Assembly: GCA_003562655.1 (NCBI GenBank)
Contig: PWUC01000076.1
Span: 1 to 12,191, forward strand
DNA from: Clostridia bacterium
Lineage (GTDB): Bacteria > Bacillota_E > SLMV01 > PUMD01
Length of the DNA stretch: 12,191 nt
Direction: 5' to 3'
Both the position numbers and the translations under genes were made by a program. The notes beneath the pieces are model-generated. The model ran no database searches and had not been told where the DNA came from. It saw nothing but the letters and a program-made list of their open reading frames with translations. This document shows positions 1 through 7,164 of this stretch, piece by piece (the first letter of the stretch is position 1; every line of letters starts with the position of its first letter).

Positions 1-460
1 GAGGTGTCTCCTCGGGGGGCAGGTCAGCCTGGGGCTGGATGATGAGGAAATAAACTGCACCGGCAGAGAGCAAAAGAAAGATCACCGTCGCCGCGGCGAT
101 CCACATTCTGGCGCTCCCGGACTGCCTGGCGGGCCGCAGGGTTATCCTTCCGGTCCCCGGGGTGCGGGCGAGCCCGTCGACCAGGGGAGCCTCGTCCCTC
201 TCCGCCTGCCACGCACCGAACTGTTCCAGGAGGGGACCGCTGTCCATACCCAGCTCCTGGCAGTATCGCCTGAGGATGCCGCGGGCATAGACATGGGCGG
301 GCAACGAGTCGCCGTCGCCCTCCTCGAATGCCCTCAGGTACCTGGAACGGATCTTGGTCTCTCTCTGGATATCTTCGAGTTCGAGACCGAGGGACTCCCT
401 CCTGGCGCGGAGTTGGTCGCCTATTTCCTCGAGCAATGACCTGCAACCCCCCTTCAACAT
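1..460 (-). CDS. RodZ-like helix-turn-helix membrane protein, 3' end beyond window
   Basis: The reading frame is open from 460 to the left edge, giving 153 visible residues. Residues 10-72 resemble the HTH_25 (RodZ/YmfM-type) domain: LLEEIGDQLRARRESLGLEL, then a run like ETKIRSRYLRAFEEGD, then LPAHVYARGILRRYCQELG, which is the typical 'LP...VYARGFLR.Y' helix pair. A basic linker precedes one transmembrane helix at about 119-141 (MWIAAATVIFLLLSAGAVYF). This cytoplasmic-HTH plus single-helix layout is that of RodZ, which links MreB to the cell-wall machinery; an extracytoplasmic domain would lie outside the window. The ATG at 460 overlaps the asnS stop by one base (TGATG), suggesting translational coupling. 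A TTG at 436, preceded by AAGGGGGG about ten bases upstream, is an alternative start that fits the family N-terminus slightly better. Family assignment is firm; a role in cell shape is inferred. Confidence 0.85.
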   Translation of the reverse strand, partial: MLKGGCRSLLEEIGDQLRARRESLGLELEDIQRETKIRSRYLRAFEEGDGDSLPAHVYARGILRRYCQELGMDSGPLLEQFGAWQAERDEAPLVDGLARTPGTGRITLRPARQSGSARMWIAAATVIFLLLSAGAVYFLIIQPQADLPPEETP

Positions 461-1779
461 CAGGGCCTGAGACGGTTCAGCAGTCTGGGAAAAGGAACGG
501 ATTCGCGAATGTGCTCAAGTCCAGCGATCCACGTCAACATTCGCTCGATGCCGAGGCCGAATCCCGAATGCGGCACCGATCCATACCGCCGCAGGTCCAG
601 GTACCACCGGAAGTCCTCCTCGGGCAGATCGTGCTCCCTGATCCGTCTCAGCAGAAGATCGTAATCATCAATGCGCTGGCTTCCTCCGATGATCTCGCCG
701 TAGCCCTCCGGCGCGAGAAGATCAGCGGCCAGGGCCACCTCAGGCCGGTCGGGATCGGGTTCCATGTAAAAGGCCTTGGTCTTTGCGGGAAACCTCTCAA
801 CAAAGACGGGGCGGTCAAAATGACGGGCGATCTCGGTCTCGTGGGGTGCCCCGAAGTCATCGCCCCACTGCAGGGACAGGCCCGCCTCCCGCAGCAGCTT
901 TAGGGCATCGTCGTAGCTGATGCGGGGAAAGGGCGCCTCAACCCTCTCCAGGACCCGGGTGTCCCGCTGCAGCACCTCCAGGTCATCGGAGTTGTGGTGC
1001 AGGATTCTCTGCACCGCGTGTTCGACCATCTGCTCCTGCAGCTGGATGTTGTCCTCATACGTGTAGTAAGCCATCTCGGGCTCAAGCATCCAGAATTCAA
1101 TCAGATGCCTCCGCGTCTTGGACTTTTCAGCCCTGAAGGCGGGGCTGAAGCAGTAGACCTTGCCCAGGGCGACACAGGTGGCCTCACTGTAGAGCTGACC
1201 GCTCTGGGTGAGGTACGCAGCCTCGCCGAAGTAGTCGGTCTCAAACAGGCTGGTGGTGCCCTCGCAGGCATTCGGAGTCAGTATGGGCGTATCCACGCGG
1301 ATGAACCCGTCGCGGCGGAGGAAGTCCTCCAACTCTCTCATCAGGCGGTCCCTCACCCGCAGCAGGGCCACCTGTCTGGGCGTGCGCAACCAGAGGTGGC
1401 GCCTGTCCAGCAGAAACTCCACCCCGTGCTCCTTCAGAGCCAGGGGATAGTCCTCCGCGGCCTGCACCACCTGCAGGTCTTGTAGCTGCAGCTCGTAACC
1501 TCCGGGTGATCGATCGTCGGCCCTGACCACCCCCTCGATGATCAGCGACGACTCCTGACCCAAAGACGCGATGTCGTCCCAGACCCCCTCGGGAACCTCC
1601 GCAGCAGAGGCCACGGCCTGGACCACTCCGGTGCCGTCCCTGACCAGTAAAAAAGCGATCCGCCCGCTGGAGCGGCTGTTATACAGCCAGCCCCTCACCC
1701 TCACCCTGTCGTTGACGTGGTCCCTGAGCCCGTCCACCGTGACGGGACCCGGGTCCCGCTCGCTGCAACCTGATGCCAT
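460..1779 (-). CDS. asnS: Asparaginyl-tRNA synthetase
   Basis: A cytoplasmic class II synthetase that charges tRNA-Asn with asparagine using ATP. It has 439 residues, close to the usual 430 of Bacillota AsnRS. An N-terminal OB-fold anticodon-binding domain (about 15-110, with RVRGWLYNSRSSGRIAFL) is followed by the catalytic core. Motif 2 is at about 215-236 (FRAEKSKTRRHLIEFWMLEP), a signature block KAFYM is at 335-339, and motif 3 is at 406-413 (GFGLGIER). The end, PFPRLLNRLRP, is the normal AsnRS C-terminus. AspRS-specific insertions are absent, and EGTTSLFETDYF (about 173-184) is AsnRS-like. The ATG start has a good ribosome site (AAGGGAG at 1786-1792, six bases upstream). No T-box leader is visible: the 97-base upstream spacer is too short and lacks the AGGGTGG core. 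The downstream gene overlaps its stop codon. Confidence 0.98.
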   Translation of the reverse strand: MASGCSERDPGPVTVDGLRDHVNDRVRVRGWLYNSRSSGRIAFLLVRDGTGVVQAVASAAEVPEGVWDDIASLGQESSLIIEGVVRADDRSPGGYELQLQDLQVVQAAEDYPLALKEHGVEFLLDRRHLWLRTPRQVALLRVRDRLMRELEDFLRRDGFIRVDTPILTPNACEGTTSLFETDYFGEAAYLTQSGQLYSEATCVALGKVYCFSPAFRAEKSKTRRHLIEFWMLEPEMAYYTYEDNIQLQEQMVEHAVQRILHHNSDDLEVLQRDTRVLERVEAPFPRISYDDALKLLREAGLSLQWGDDFGAPHETEIARHFDRPVFVERFPAKTKAFYMEPDPDRPEVALAADLLAPEGYGEIIGGSQRIDDYDLLLRRIREHDLPEEDFRWYLDLRRYGSVPHSGFGLGIERMLTWIAGLEHIRESVPFPRLLNRLRP

Positions 1780-1796
1780 TGCACGCTCCCTTCATG

Positions 1797-1802
1797 ATTG
1801 TA
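1797..1802 (-). promoter_or_regulatory. Possible extended -10 element for asnS
   Basis: On the minus strand the sequence TGCTACAAT matches an extended -10 (TGnTATAAT) except for one base. It lies 18 bases before the asnS start. No convincing -35 hexamer is present about 17 bases upstream; GATAGG is the best there. Transcription from here would begin at or within the ribosome binding site, which argues against it. Weak call. Confidence 0.25.
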
Positions 1803-1805
1803 GCA

Positions 1806-1849
1806 CAGGGGGCATCGACCTATCTCCCTGAAGATGAGCGATGCCCCTG
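1806..1849 (-). terminator. Stem-loop between the UPF0182 gene and asnS
   Basis: The arms at 1806-1817 and 1839-1849 pair over 11 bp with a single bulged base (cagggggcatcg against cgatgcccctg). The 21-base loop can itself form a short inner ATCT/AGAT stem. It begins 28 bases after the upstream stop codon. No U-tract follows, so it is either a poor intrinsic terminator, an mRNA-end stabiliser or a leader structure for asnS. The structure is directly visible; its function is a guess. Confidence 0.4.
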
Positions 1850-1876
1850 CGAGTCCATCCTGTAAAGAGAGAACAC

Positions 1877-4612
1877 TCATTCAGCAGGAGAAGGCTCCTG
1901 CATTTCTGCGGCCAGCTGCTCCAGGATCGCTTCCAGCTGGGACATCAGTTCGCCGTACCTGGCCCACTGACCGGCCCTCAGGGCCTCCTGCGCCCCCTGG
2001 AAGAGCTGCCAGGCCCTGCCGATCAGTTCCACATCCGTGTCGGGAAGGATCACGCCGTCATCTGGATCCTCGGTCGGATCCTCGAGGGGCGGACGCACAC
2101 CGAACAGGATTTCCATCGCCTCGCTCAGATCCCTGCCCATGGCCACCCGGTTACCGTAGGCGGCGATGACCCGCCTCAGCTCCGGCAGGGCCGTGTCGGC
2201 TGCCTCCAGGTAGACGGGCTCCACGTACAGCAGCGCGTCCTTGATGGGTATGACCAGCAGGTTCCCCCTTATGACGCGGGACCCCGACTGGCCCCACAGG
2301 GTGAAGAGCTGGGAGATCTCCGCATCCTGATCAATGCGAGCCTCGATCTGGCGCGGTCCCAGCACCGTCTTGCCCTTGGGCATCTTATACACCAGGAGAT
2401 CTCCGTATTGATCTCCATCCGAACGTCCCGCCACCCACGAGATCATCACATCCCGCTGAGAGGGAGTGAAGGGAGTCATCAGGATGAACTCCTGTCCCCG
2501 ACTGTCATCTCCGGGCAGGTCCATGAGAATGTAGTAGGGCTCCATTCGTCGGGGCTGTCCGGCAAAGATTTCCTCGGGATACTCCCAGAGATCCTCCTTG
2601 TTGTAAAAGACGACGGGATCCTGCATGTGATAGGTCCGGTACATGTCCATCTGGGTCTGAAAGAGTCCCTCCGGGTAGCGTACGTGGCCCTGCAGCTCCC
2701 CGGGCATCTCATCCTTCGAACGGAACAGATCCGGGAACATGTTCATGTAGGTCCGAATCAGCGGATCCTCCTCGTCGAACACGTAGAAAGTCACATCCCC
2801 ATTGTAGGCATCAATGACGACCTTGACCGAATTCCGGATGTAGTTGAGCTGATGCCGGTACGGTTCCGAGTAGGGATAGCGCGTGGTGTGAGTGTAGGCA
2901 TCCTGTATCCAGAACATCCGCCCTTCTTCCCGGGAGAGAACCACGTAGGGATCGTCATCGTACATGAGGAAGGGGGCCAGACGGCGCACCCGCTGGCCGA
3001 TGTGCCGGTAATACATGACCCTGCTTTCCGGCGTGATCGAGCCGCTGAGCAAGATGTTGTAGTCACTGAAACGGAGGGCAAAGAGGCTCCTGCGCAGCAG
3101 GCCCTCGAAGGCAACTCCCCCGGTGCCGTCATAGTGAATGTAGACGTTTTCCGCCCCCATGGGATAGTGAAGCTCCGGCTCCCGCGTATTGGTGATGACA
3201 TACGCCTGGGTCATCTCCCCGTAGTAGATCGCCGGGTTCGCCACCTCGATGTCGACCTCACTGGTCGGCGGGATGTCCTGGATATACATGACGGGCTGCC
3301 CTTCCGGGGTGAACTGGGCGGCGGGACTCATGACCACACCGTGTCCGTGCGTGTACTGGAGCCGCTGGTTGACCCAGGTCTCCGCCCCCGGCACCCGTTC
3401 ATAATCCAGTTCCCGGGCCGCAATCAGCACCTGCTGGTAACGACCGTCGATCGTATACCTGTCGACGTCGGCGTCGGGGAACTCGTAGTAGGCCCGTATG
3501 GTGTGCAGCTGTCGGTAGCTGGCCAGCAGGGGCCGCCAGTCCCAGAGGCGCACATTCTCCACGGTCTCGATGTTCTCCTCGAGATCCTCCCAGGTCAGGA
3601 CGTCAGCCGCCGGAAACTCTCTCTCCTCGACCCGGTCCAGCCCAAAGGCGGCCCGGGTGTAGGCAATGTTGTACTCAATGAAGCGCGTCTCCCGCGCGAT
3701 CTCGTTGGGGGCCACCACCAGCCGCTGGATTGCGGCCGGGTAACCGGTGCCGAGAGCCAGGGATCCGATCAGCATGATCCCGACCGCAGCATAGAGCCAC
3801 CTGATGTCCCTGGCCCGGATGTACCACAGGGCCACCAGAGCCGACAGGACCGCCAGTATGGACATTATGCGAAACACCGGCAGCTGCGCGTGGATGTCCG
3901 TGTAGCTGGCGCCGAAAGCCACCCCGCGGGGTGAGTAGACCAGCTGATAGGCATCCAGCCAGTATCCCCAGGCCTTCAGCAGAAGGTAAGAGGCCAGAAG
4001 GACCGCCAGATGCCGCCGGGATCTGGGATGCACGTTCACCCTGCCACCAAGGAAATTGACTGAACCGGCGAAAAAGTAGATCAGGGCCATGACCAGGATT
4101 GTCAGAAGTATCAAAAACCCGACGGAGTTGAAAATGACCCGGTAAAAGGGCAGCGTGAAGACGAAATAGGCGATGTCCCTGCCGTAAAGGGGATCGTTGA
4201 TCCCGAAGGGACTCTGGTTGAAATAGCGTAGGACCGTCTCCCATTCGGTGGCGAAGGAAATCCCGGCAAGGAGGCCAAACACCACCGACACCGCCACAAT
4301 GACGCGGTTGATCGTTCGCGGCAAAAACCACTGTCCCGTCTGCAGTTCGTCAACCTGGCTGGACAGCTGCAGTATGGCGCTGCGCACGTAACGCAGGTTG
4401 GCAAAGAGGAACAGACCAAAGATCAGGCCCGAGACCAGCCCCACCAGCAAGCGAGTCCGGAGAATGGTCCAGAACACGCTCAGATAACCCAGCTCATCAA
4501 ACCAGAGTACTTCCGTATAATAGTACGCCGCCGTGGATGATAACAACAGGACGGCCGCCACGATGCCGATGACCGTCCACACCACGACTCTGCGCCTGGA
4601 TTGCATTGTCAC
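1877..4612 (-). CDS. UPF0182 family seven-helix membrane protein
   Basis: A large integral membrane protein of the COG1615/UPF0182 family, whose biochemical function is not established. It has about 911 residues, normal for the family. Seven hydrophobic helices lie at roughly 10-32, 54-75, 101-122, 160-183, 203-223, 248-266 and 273-292, followed by a soluble region of about 600 residues. Family signatures are visible: FGINDPLYGRDIAYFVFTLP at about 137-156, and after helix 7 the stretch PAAIQRLVVAPNEIARET. The C-terminus is acidic (EDPTEDPDDG) and then helical. The frame opens at GTG 4615, but the ribosome site TAGGGGG (4618-4624) is only two bases from it and five bases from the second GTG at 4612, which I chose; ATG 4606 is also possible. 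The neighbours are housekeeping genes and give no functional hint. Confidence 0.93.
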   Translation of the reverse strand: MTMQSRRRVVVWTVIGIVAAVLLLSSTAAYYYTEVLWFDELGYLSVFWTILRTRLLVGLVSGLIFGLFLFANLRYVRSAILQLSSQVDELQTGQWFLPRTINRVIVAVSVVFGLLAGISFATEWETVLRYFNQSPFGINDPLYGRDIAYFVFTLPFYRVIFNSVGFLILLTILVMALIYFFAGSVNFLGGRVNVHPRSRRHLAVLLASYLLLKAWGYWLDAYQLVYSPRGVAFGASYTDIHAQLPVFRIMSILAVLSALVALWYIRARDIRWLYAAVGIMLIGSLALGTGYPAAIQRLVVAPNEIARETRFIEYNIAYTRAAFGLDRVEEREFPAADVLTWEDLEENIETVENVRLWDWRPLLASYRQLHTIRAYYEFPDADVDRYTIDGRYQQVLIAARELDYERVPGAETWVNQRLQYTHGHGVVMSPAAQFTPEGQPVMYIQDIPPTSEVDIEVANPAIYYGEMTQAYVITNTREPELHYPMGAENVYIHYDGTGGVAFEGLLRRSLFALRFSDYNILLSGSITPESRVMYYRHIGQRVRRLAPFLMYDDDPYVVLSREEGRMFWIQDAYTHTTRYPYSEPYRHQLNYIRNSVKVVIDAYNGDVTFYVFDEEDPLIRTYMNMFPDLFRSKDEMPGELQGHVRYPEGLFQTQMDMYRTYHMQDPVVFYNKEDLWEYPEEIFAGQPRRMEPYYILMDLPGDDSRGQEFILMTPFTPSQRDVMISWVAGRSDGDQYGDLLVYKMPKGKTVLGPRQIEARIDQDAEISQLFTLWGQSGSRVIRGNLLVIPIKDALLYVEPVYLEAADTALPELRRVIAAYGNRVAMGRDLSEAMEILFGVRPPLEDPTEDPDDGVILPDTDVELIGRAWQLFQGAQEALRAGQWARYGELMSQLEAILEQLAAEMQEPSPAE

Positions 4613-4694
4613 CACATCCCCCTAGAGCATCTACTCTGGTCATACGGTTCATTATTCATCACAAAGGAAGCATTCTCCTGCCCTGAAGCGACAT

Positions 4695-5972
4695 TTAACT
4701 GTCACCTCGCAGACGGAGGAAAAACAACAGGAGCCTGTCGACCATCCTGCGCCACCAGGACCCGCGCTCGACCTCCCCAGCGGGATGAAGAGTCCACTCC
4801 CCCAGGTGCACGGGCTCAGACTCGGCGGGAGCCTCCCAGTACAGCTCCACGATCCCGATCACATCCTCGGCGGAGAGGGGGGCTACGGGGAAAGGAGCCA
4901 CGGATACCCCGATCCGGATGCTATCCTCGGTGCCCGTCGGAATGGTCACGGCCGGATGCTCCTCCACCCCAACCGCGACGGTCCTGGGCTGTCCCCCATA
5001 GACCCGGACCTCGGTGGGCAGGGCAGCCCCAACTTCCACTGTATGCCGGTCAAAGGTGTCAAAGGCCCAGTCCAGGAGCAGCTGGGCGTCGCGCTCGCGA
5101 ATCGGACCCGCGACGGTTTCGGGCACGTCCTCGCCGGCGGCAACCCCCATGACAATCGCCGCGTAGTGCTGCCCCCCATCCCTGGCCGTCGCCACCAGGT
5201 GGTAGCCCGATTCTCGCGTGTAACCCGTCTTCAACCCGGTGACCCGCTCGTCCCGGGACACCAGGCCGTTTCGGTTGTCCTGGGAAATCCCCGCGTAGGT
5301 GAAACTCTCCTGCCGGGTGATCTCCTCCGCCTGGGGGTAGGTCAGGGTGAAGAACCTGACCAGCCGCGCGACATCCCGGGGAATGATCCTCTGTCCCTCG
5401 GCGGGAAGCCCGTGGACCGTCCCCAGGTAGGTGTCCCCCATCCCCAGCTCCTGGACCATTTGGTTCATCCAGCCGACGAAGACCTCCACGCTGCCCGCCA
5501 GGTGCTCCGCCACCGCTATGCAGGCATCGTTGCCGGAAGCCACGATCATGCCCGTCATGAGGGTCTCAAGAGGGATCTCCTCATCCACCTCGATGAACAT
5601 CAGGGATGAACGACGCAGCTCCGGGTTCATCGCCCATGCCCTCTCGCTGACCAGGACGAGGTCGTCGGGACATGCTCTGCCGTCCTCAATGGCCCTGTAC
5701 GTCAATGCCAGAGTCACGATCTTGGCCAGCGAGGCCGGGCCGTAGGACACATCGGCTTCCTTTTCAAACAGCAGGGCCCCGGTATGGATGTCCAGCAGGA
5801 TGGCGGAGCGGGCCTCAAGGACATCAGCGTCGAAGGTGTGCCCGCCGAAGCTGCGTGAGACCACCTCGTTGGGATCTGAGGGAAGCCAGCTGGCCTGCAC
5901 AGGTGAAAAAGAAGCCACGGACACAAGCACAAGCACCGCTATTGCCACATAGGCTGTCGCCGACGATCGCAC
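4695..5972 (-). CDS. D-alanyl-D-alanine carboxypeptidase (DacF/PBP5 type)
   Basis: A low-molecular-mass penicillin-binding protein (peptidase family S11) that trims the terminal D-Ala from peptidoglycan stem peptides outside the membrane. From the GTG start it has 425 residues. A signal peptide covers about 1-27 (hydrophobic AYVAIAVLVLVSVA, probable cleavage after PVQA). The three active-site motifs are intact: SLAK at 81-84 (nucleophile Ser81), SGN at 146-148 and KTG at 248-250. A beta-rich PBP5 C-terminal domain follows (about 300-400), and the end carries an amphipathic membrane anchor (SWWRRMVDRLLLFFLRLR). The frame extends upstream to GTG 6005, but GGAGGAG at 5980-5986 lies seven bases before GTG 5972, and that start puts the signal peptide at the N-terminus. 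It could equally be named DacA, DacB or DacF; sporulation-specific use cannot be judged from sequence. Confidence 0.95.
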   Translation of the reverse strand: MRSSATAYVAIAVLVLVSVASFSPVQASWLPSDPNEVVSRSFGGHTFDADVLEARSAILLDIHTGALLFEKEADVSYGPASLAKIVTLALTYRAIEDGRACPDDLVLVSERAWAMNPELRRSSLMFIEVDEEIPLETLMTGMIVASGNDACIAVAEHLAGSVEVFVGWMNQMVQELGMGDTYLGTVHGLPAEGQRIIPRDVARLVRFFTLTYPQAEEITRQESFTYAGISQDNRNGLVSRDERVTGLKTGYTRESGYHLVATARDGGQHYAAIVMGVAAGEDVPETVAGPIRERDAQLLLDWAFDTFDRHTVEVGAALPTEVRVYGGQPRTVAVGVEEHPAVTIPTGTEDSIRIGVSVAPFPVAPLSAEDVIGIVELYWEAPAESEPVHLGEWTLHPAGEVERGSWWRRMVDRLLLFFLRLRGDS

Positions 5973-5979
5973 AGGTGTT

Positions 5980-5986
5980 CTCCTCC
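5980..5986 (-). promoter_or_regulatory. Ribosome binding site fixing the carboxypeptidase start
   Basis: GGAGGAG on the minus strand, seven bases before GTG 5972. The longer frame from GTG 6005 has only GAGGG fifteen bases away, so this site decides the start. Confidence 0.75.
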
Positions 5987-6043
5987 ATCCAGAGGGATCC
6001 CGCACCCCATGGCTATATTTCCCTCAGGGAGAGCAAATATGTG

Positions 6044-6073
6044 GCCCCCGTTTGAAGTGACGCCCACGGGGGC
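6044..6073 (-). terminator. Stem-loop after the amidinohydrolase gene
   Basis: The arms gcccccgt (6044-6051) and acgggggc (6066-6073) are perfect 8-bp complements around a 14-base loop. It begins 15 bases after the hydrolase stop at 6089. The sequence after the stem on the minus strand is CACATATTTG, not a U-run, so termination would be inefficient or would need another factor. It is the best candidate boundary between the metabolic genes and the cell-wall gene. Confidence 0.4.
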
Positions 6074-6088
6074 AATTTGTTCCTTCCT

Positions 6089-7027
6089 TCATGCAGAGTC
6101 ACGACGCAAAAAGCCCGTCATGCAGTGTATTCCGCCCCAGCCCTTTTGCAGCTCCGACACGTCCAGGGCAACTACCTCCAGTCCCGCCCCTTCCAGCTTC
6201 TCCTGGGTGCGCGGATTGCCCGCCGGCATGACAAGCTTCCCCGGCTTCAAACAGACGAAGTTGCTGGCCATGGTCCGCTTGGCCTCGTAAGGAGAACTGA
6301 TCTCGATCATGTGGTAGCCCCGGCGCCGAAGGACGTCAGCCACCTCAAAGGGAGTCTGCCACGGGAAGAACACACAGACGTCGGTACTGGCGAGGTTGAA
6401 GAGACCGTCAATGTGAGCCTGACCGTAGGGGACCTGGAAGAAGAGAAAGGTCTTTACTCCCATCCTCCGCAGAACCTCCTCGACCTGGGCGGCCCCCTCC
6501 CGGTTGGTGCGGTTGCCGACGCCGATGATGACCGTGGTGCGATCGACCCACATCAGGTCAGCACCCTCAAAGGTGCCGGTCCCGCTCACCGTCCGTATGA
6601 TCGGCACCCCCAGCCGGGCCAGGGTCTGGGCCGTGTAACGTTCCTCTCCCCGCCGCGCGGGAAGGGCGGGACGGCCCATGATCGCCCCCTCGGGGGTCAT
6701 GACCACCTGGTCGCGCACGAACAGTGCGTTGGGCCTGTCCGGCGGCATCTGCTCAATGTAGTGCACCTCCACCCCATGCTGACGGTAGATCTCGGCCAGC
6801 GCGTCGTGCTGGGACCGGGCAACAGATGCATCCATGAGCTCCAGCCAGCGCGCCTCCGCGGGATCCGTCAGCGCCTCAACCTCTGGCCCCGGCCTTCGCA
6901 GAAGCACCGATCGCAGCCTGCCGACCTCCGAGTCCACACCCCAATCTCCCCAATATATGGGCAGATCCTGCGTAAACTCAGACTCGAGGGCAAACCAACG
7001 TTCTCCTGAGCTCTCCAATTCCGGCAT
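6089..7027 (-). CDS. Arginine deiminase/amidinotransferase-fold hydrolase
   Basis: A member of the guanidino-group-modifying superfamily (PF02274 type: arginine deiminase, dimethylarginine hydrolase, amidinotransferases). The 312 residues are shorter than ArcA (about 410). Superfamily landmarks are in order: ALFVRDQVV at 101-109, like the 'F.RD..v' block; FEGADLMW at 153-160 with the acidic Glu154/Asp157 pair; NRTNREG at 172-178; His205 in AHIDGLFN; and catalytic Cys302 in GGIHCMTG. With all catalytic positions present it should be active on a guanidino substrate, by hydrolysis or transfer; which substrate is not decidable. The start is ATG 7027, five bases after AAGGAGG (7033-7039); the upstream GTG 7042 would overlap that site. 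It lies 137 bases downstream of a TPP decarboxylase-like gene, suggesting related metabolism. It is not a clear ArcA, agmatine deiminase or DDAH. Confidence 0.85.
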   Translation of the reverse strand: MPELESSGERWFALESEFTQDLPIYWGDWGVDSEVGRLRSVLLRRPGPEVEALTDPAEARWLELMDASVARSQHDALAEIYRQHGVEVHYIEQMPPDRPNALFVRDQVVMTPEGAIMGRPALPARRGEERYTAQTLARLGVPIIRTVSGTGTFEGADLMWVDRTTVIIGVGNRTNREGAAQVEEVLRRMGVKTFLFFQVPYGQAHIDGLFNLASTDVCVFFPWQTPFEVADVLRRRGYHMIEISSPYEAKRTMASNFVCLKPGKLVMPAGNPRTQEKLEGAGLEVVALDVSELQKGWGGIHCMTGFLRRDSA

Positions 7028-7032
7028 ACCAT

Positions 7033-7039
7033 CCTCCTT
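7033..7039 (-). promoter_or_regulatory. Ribosome binding site of the amidinohydrolase gene
   Basis: AAGGAGG on the minus strand, five bases before ATG 7027. Because it sits just inside the longer frame opening at GTG 7042, it argues for the shorter protein. Confidence 0.8.
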
Positions 7040-7164
7040 CACAGCCGTGACGGTCCGGCCGGGGGCTCCCGCTCCAGTTCAGCCGGCGGCCTGCGCGCTC
7101 CGGCCCTGCAGAACGTCCTCTCCAGCTGACGGTATCACTCGCGTCGGGCCGCGGATGACCCGCA

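Noticed and set aside
24..446. 140-residue minus-strand reading frame at the left edge
   Set aside because: It is Arg/Pro/Gly-rich and out of phase with the RodZ-like frame, which has a recognisable HTH domain and a transmembrane helix over the same bases.
1780..1876. T-box riboswitch for asnS
   Set aside because: The spacer is only 97 bases and lacks the T-box core and specifier stem.
1841..3934. 697-residue plus-strand frame antisense to the UPF0182 gene
   Set aside because: The opposite strand encodes a complete family member with clear signatures; the antisense product is His/Gly/Pro/Arg-rich without domains, as expected from GC-biased codon use opposite a real gene.
6077..7009. 310-residue plus-strand frame antisense to the amidinohydrolase
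   Set aside because: Shadow of a real gene; no ribosome site, no recognisable domain.
7028..7164. Guanidine riboswitch upstream of the amidinohydrolase
   Set aside because: I looked for guanidine-I, -II and -III features; only small GC-rich stems such as TCAC/GTGA next to the ribosome site are present, with no class-defining loops that I can identify.
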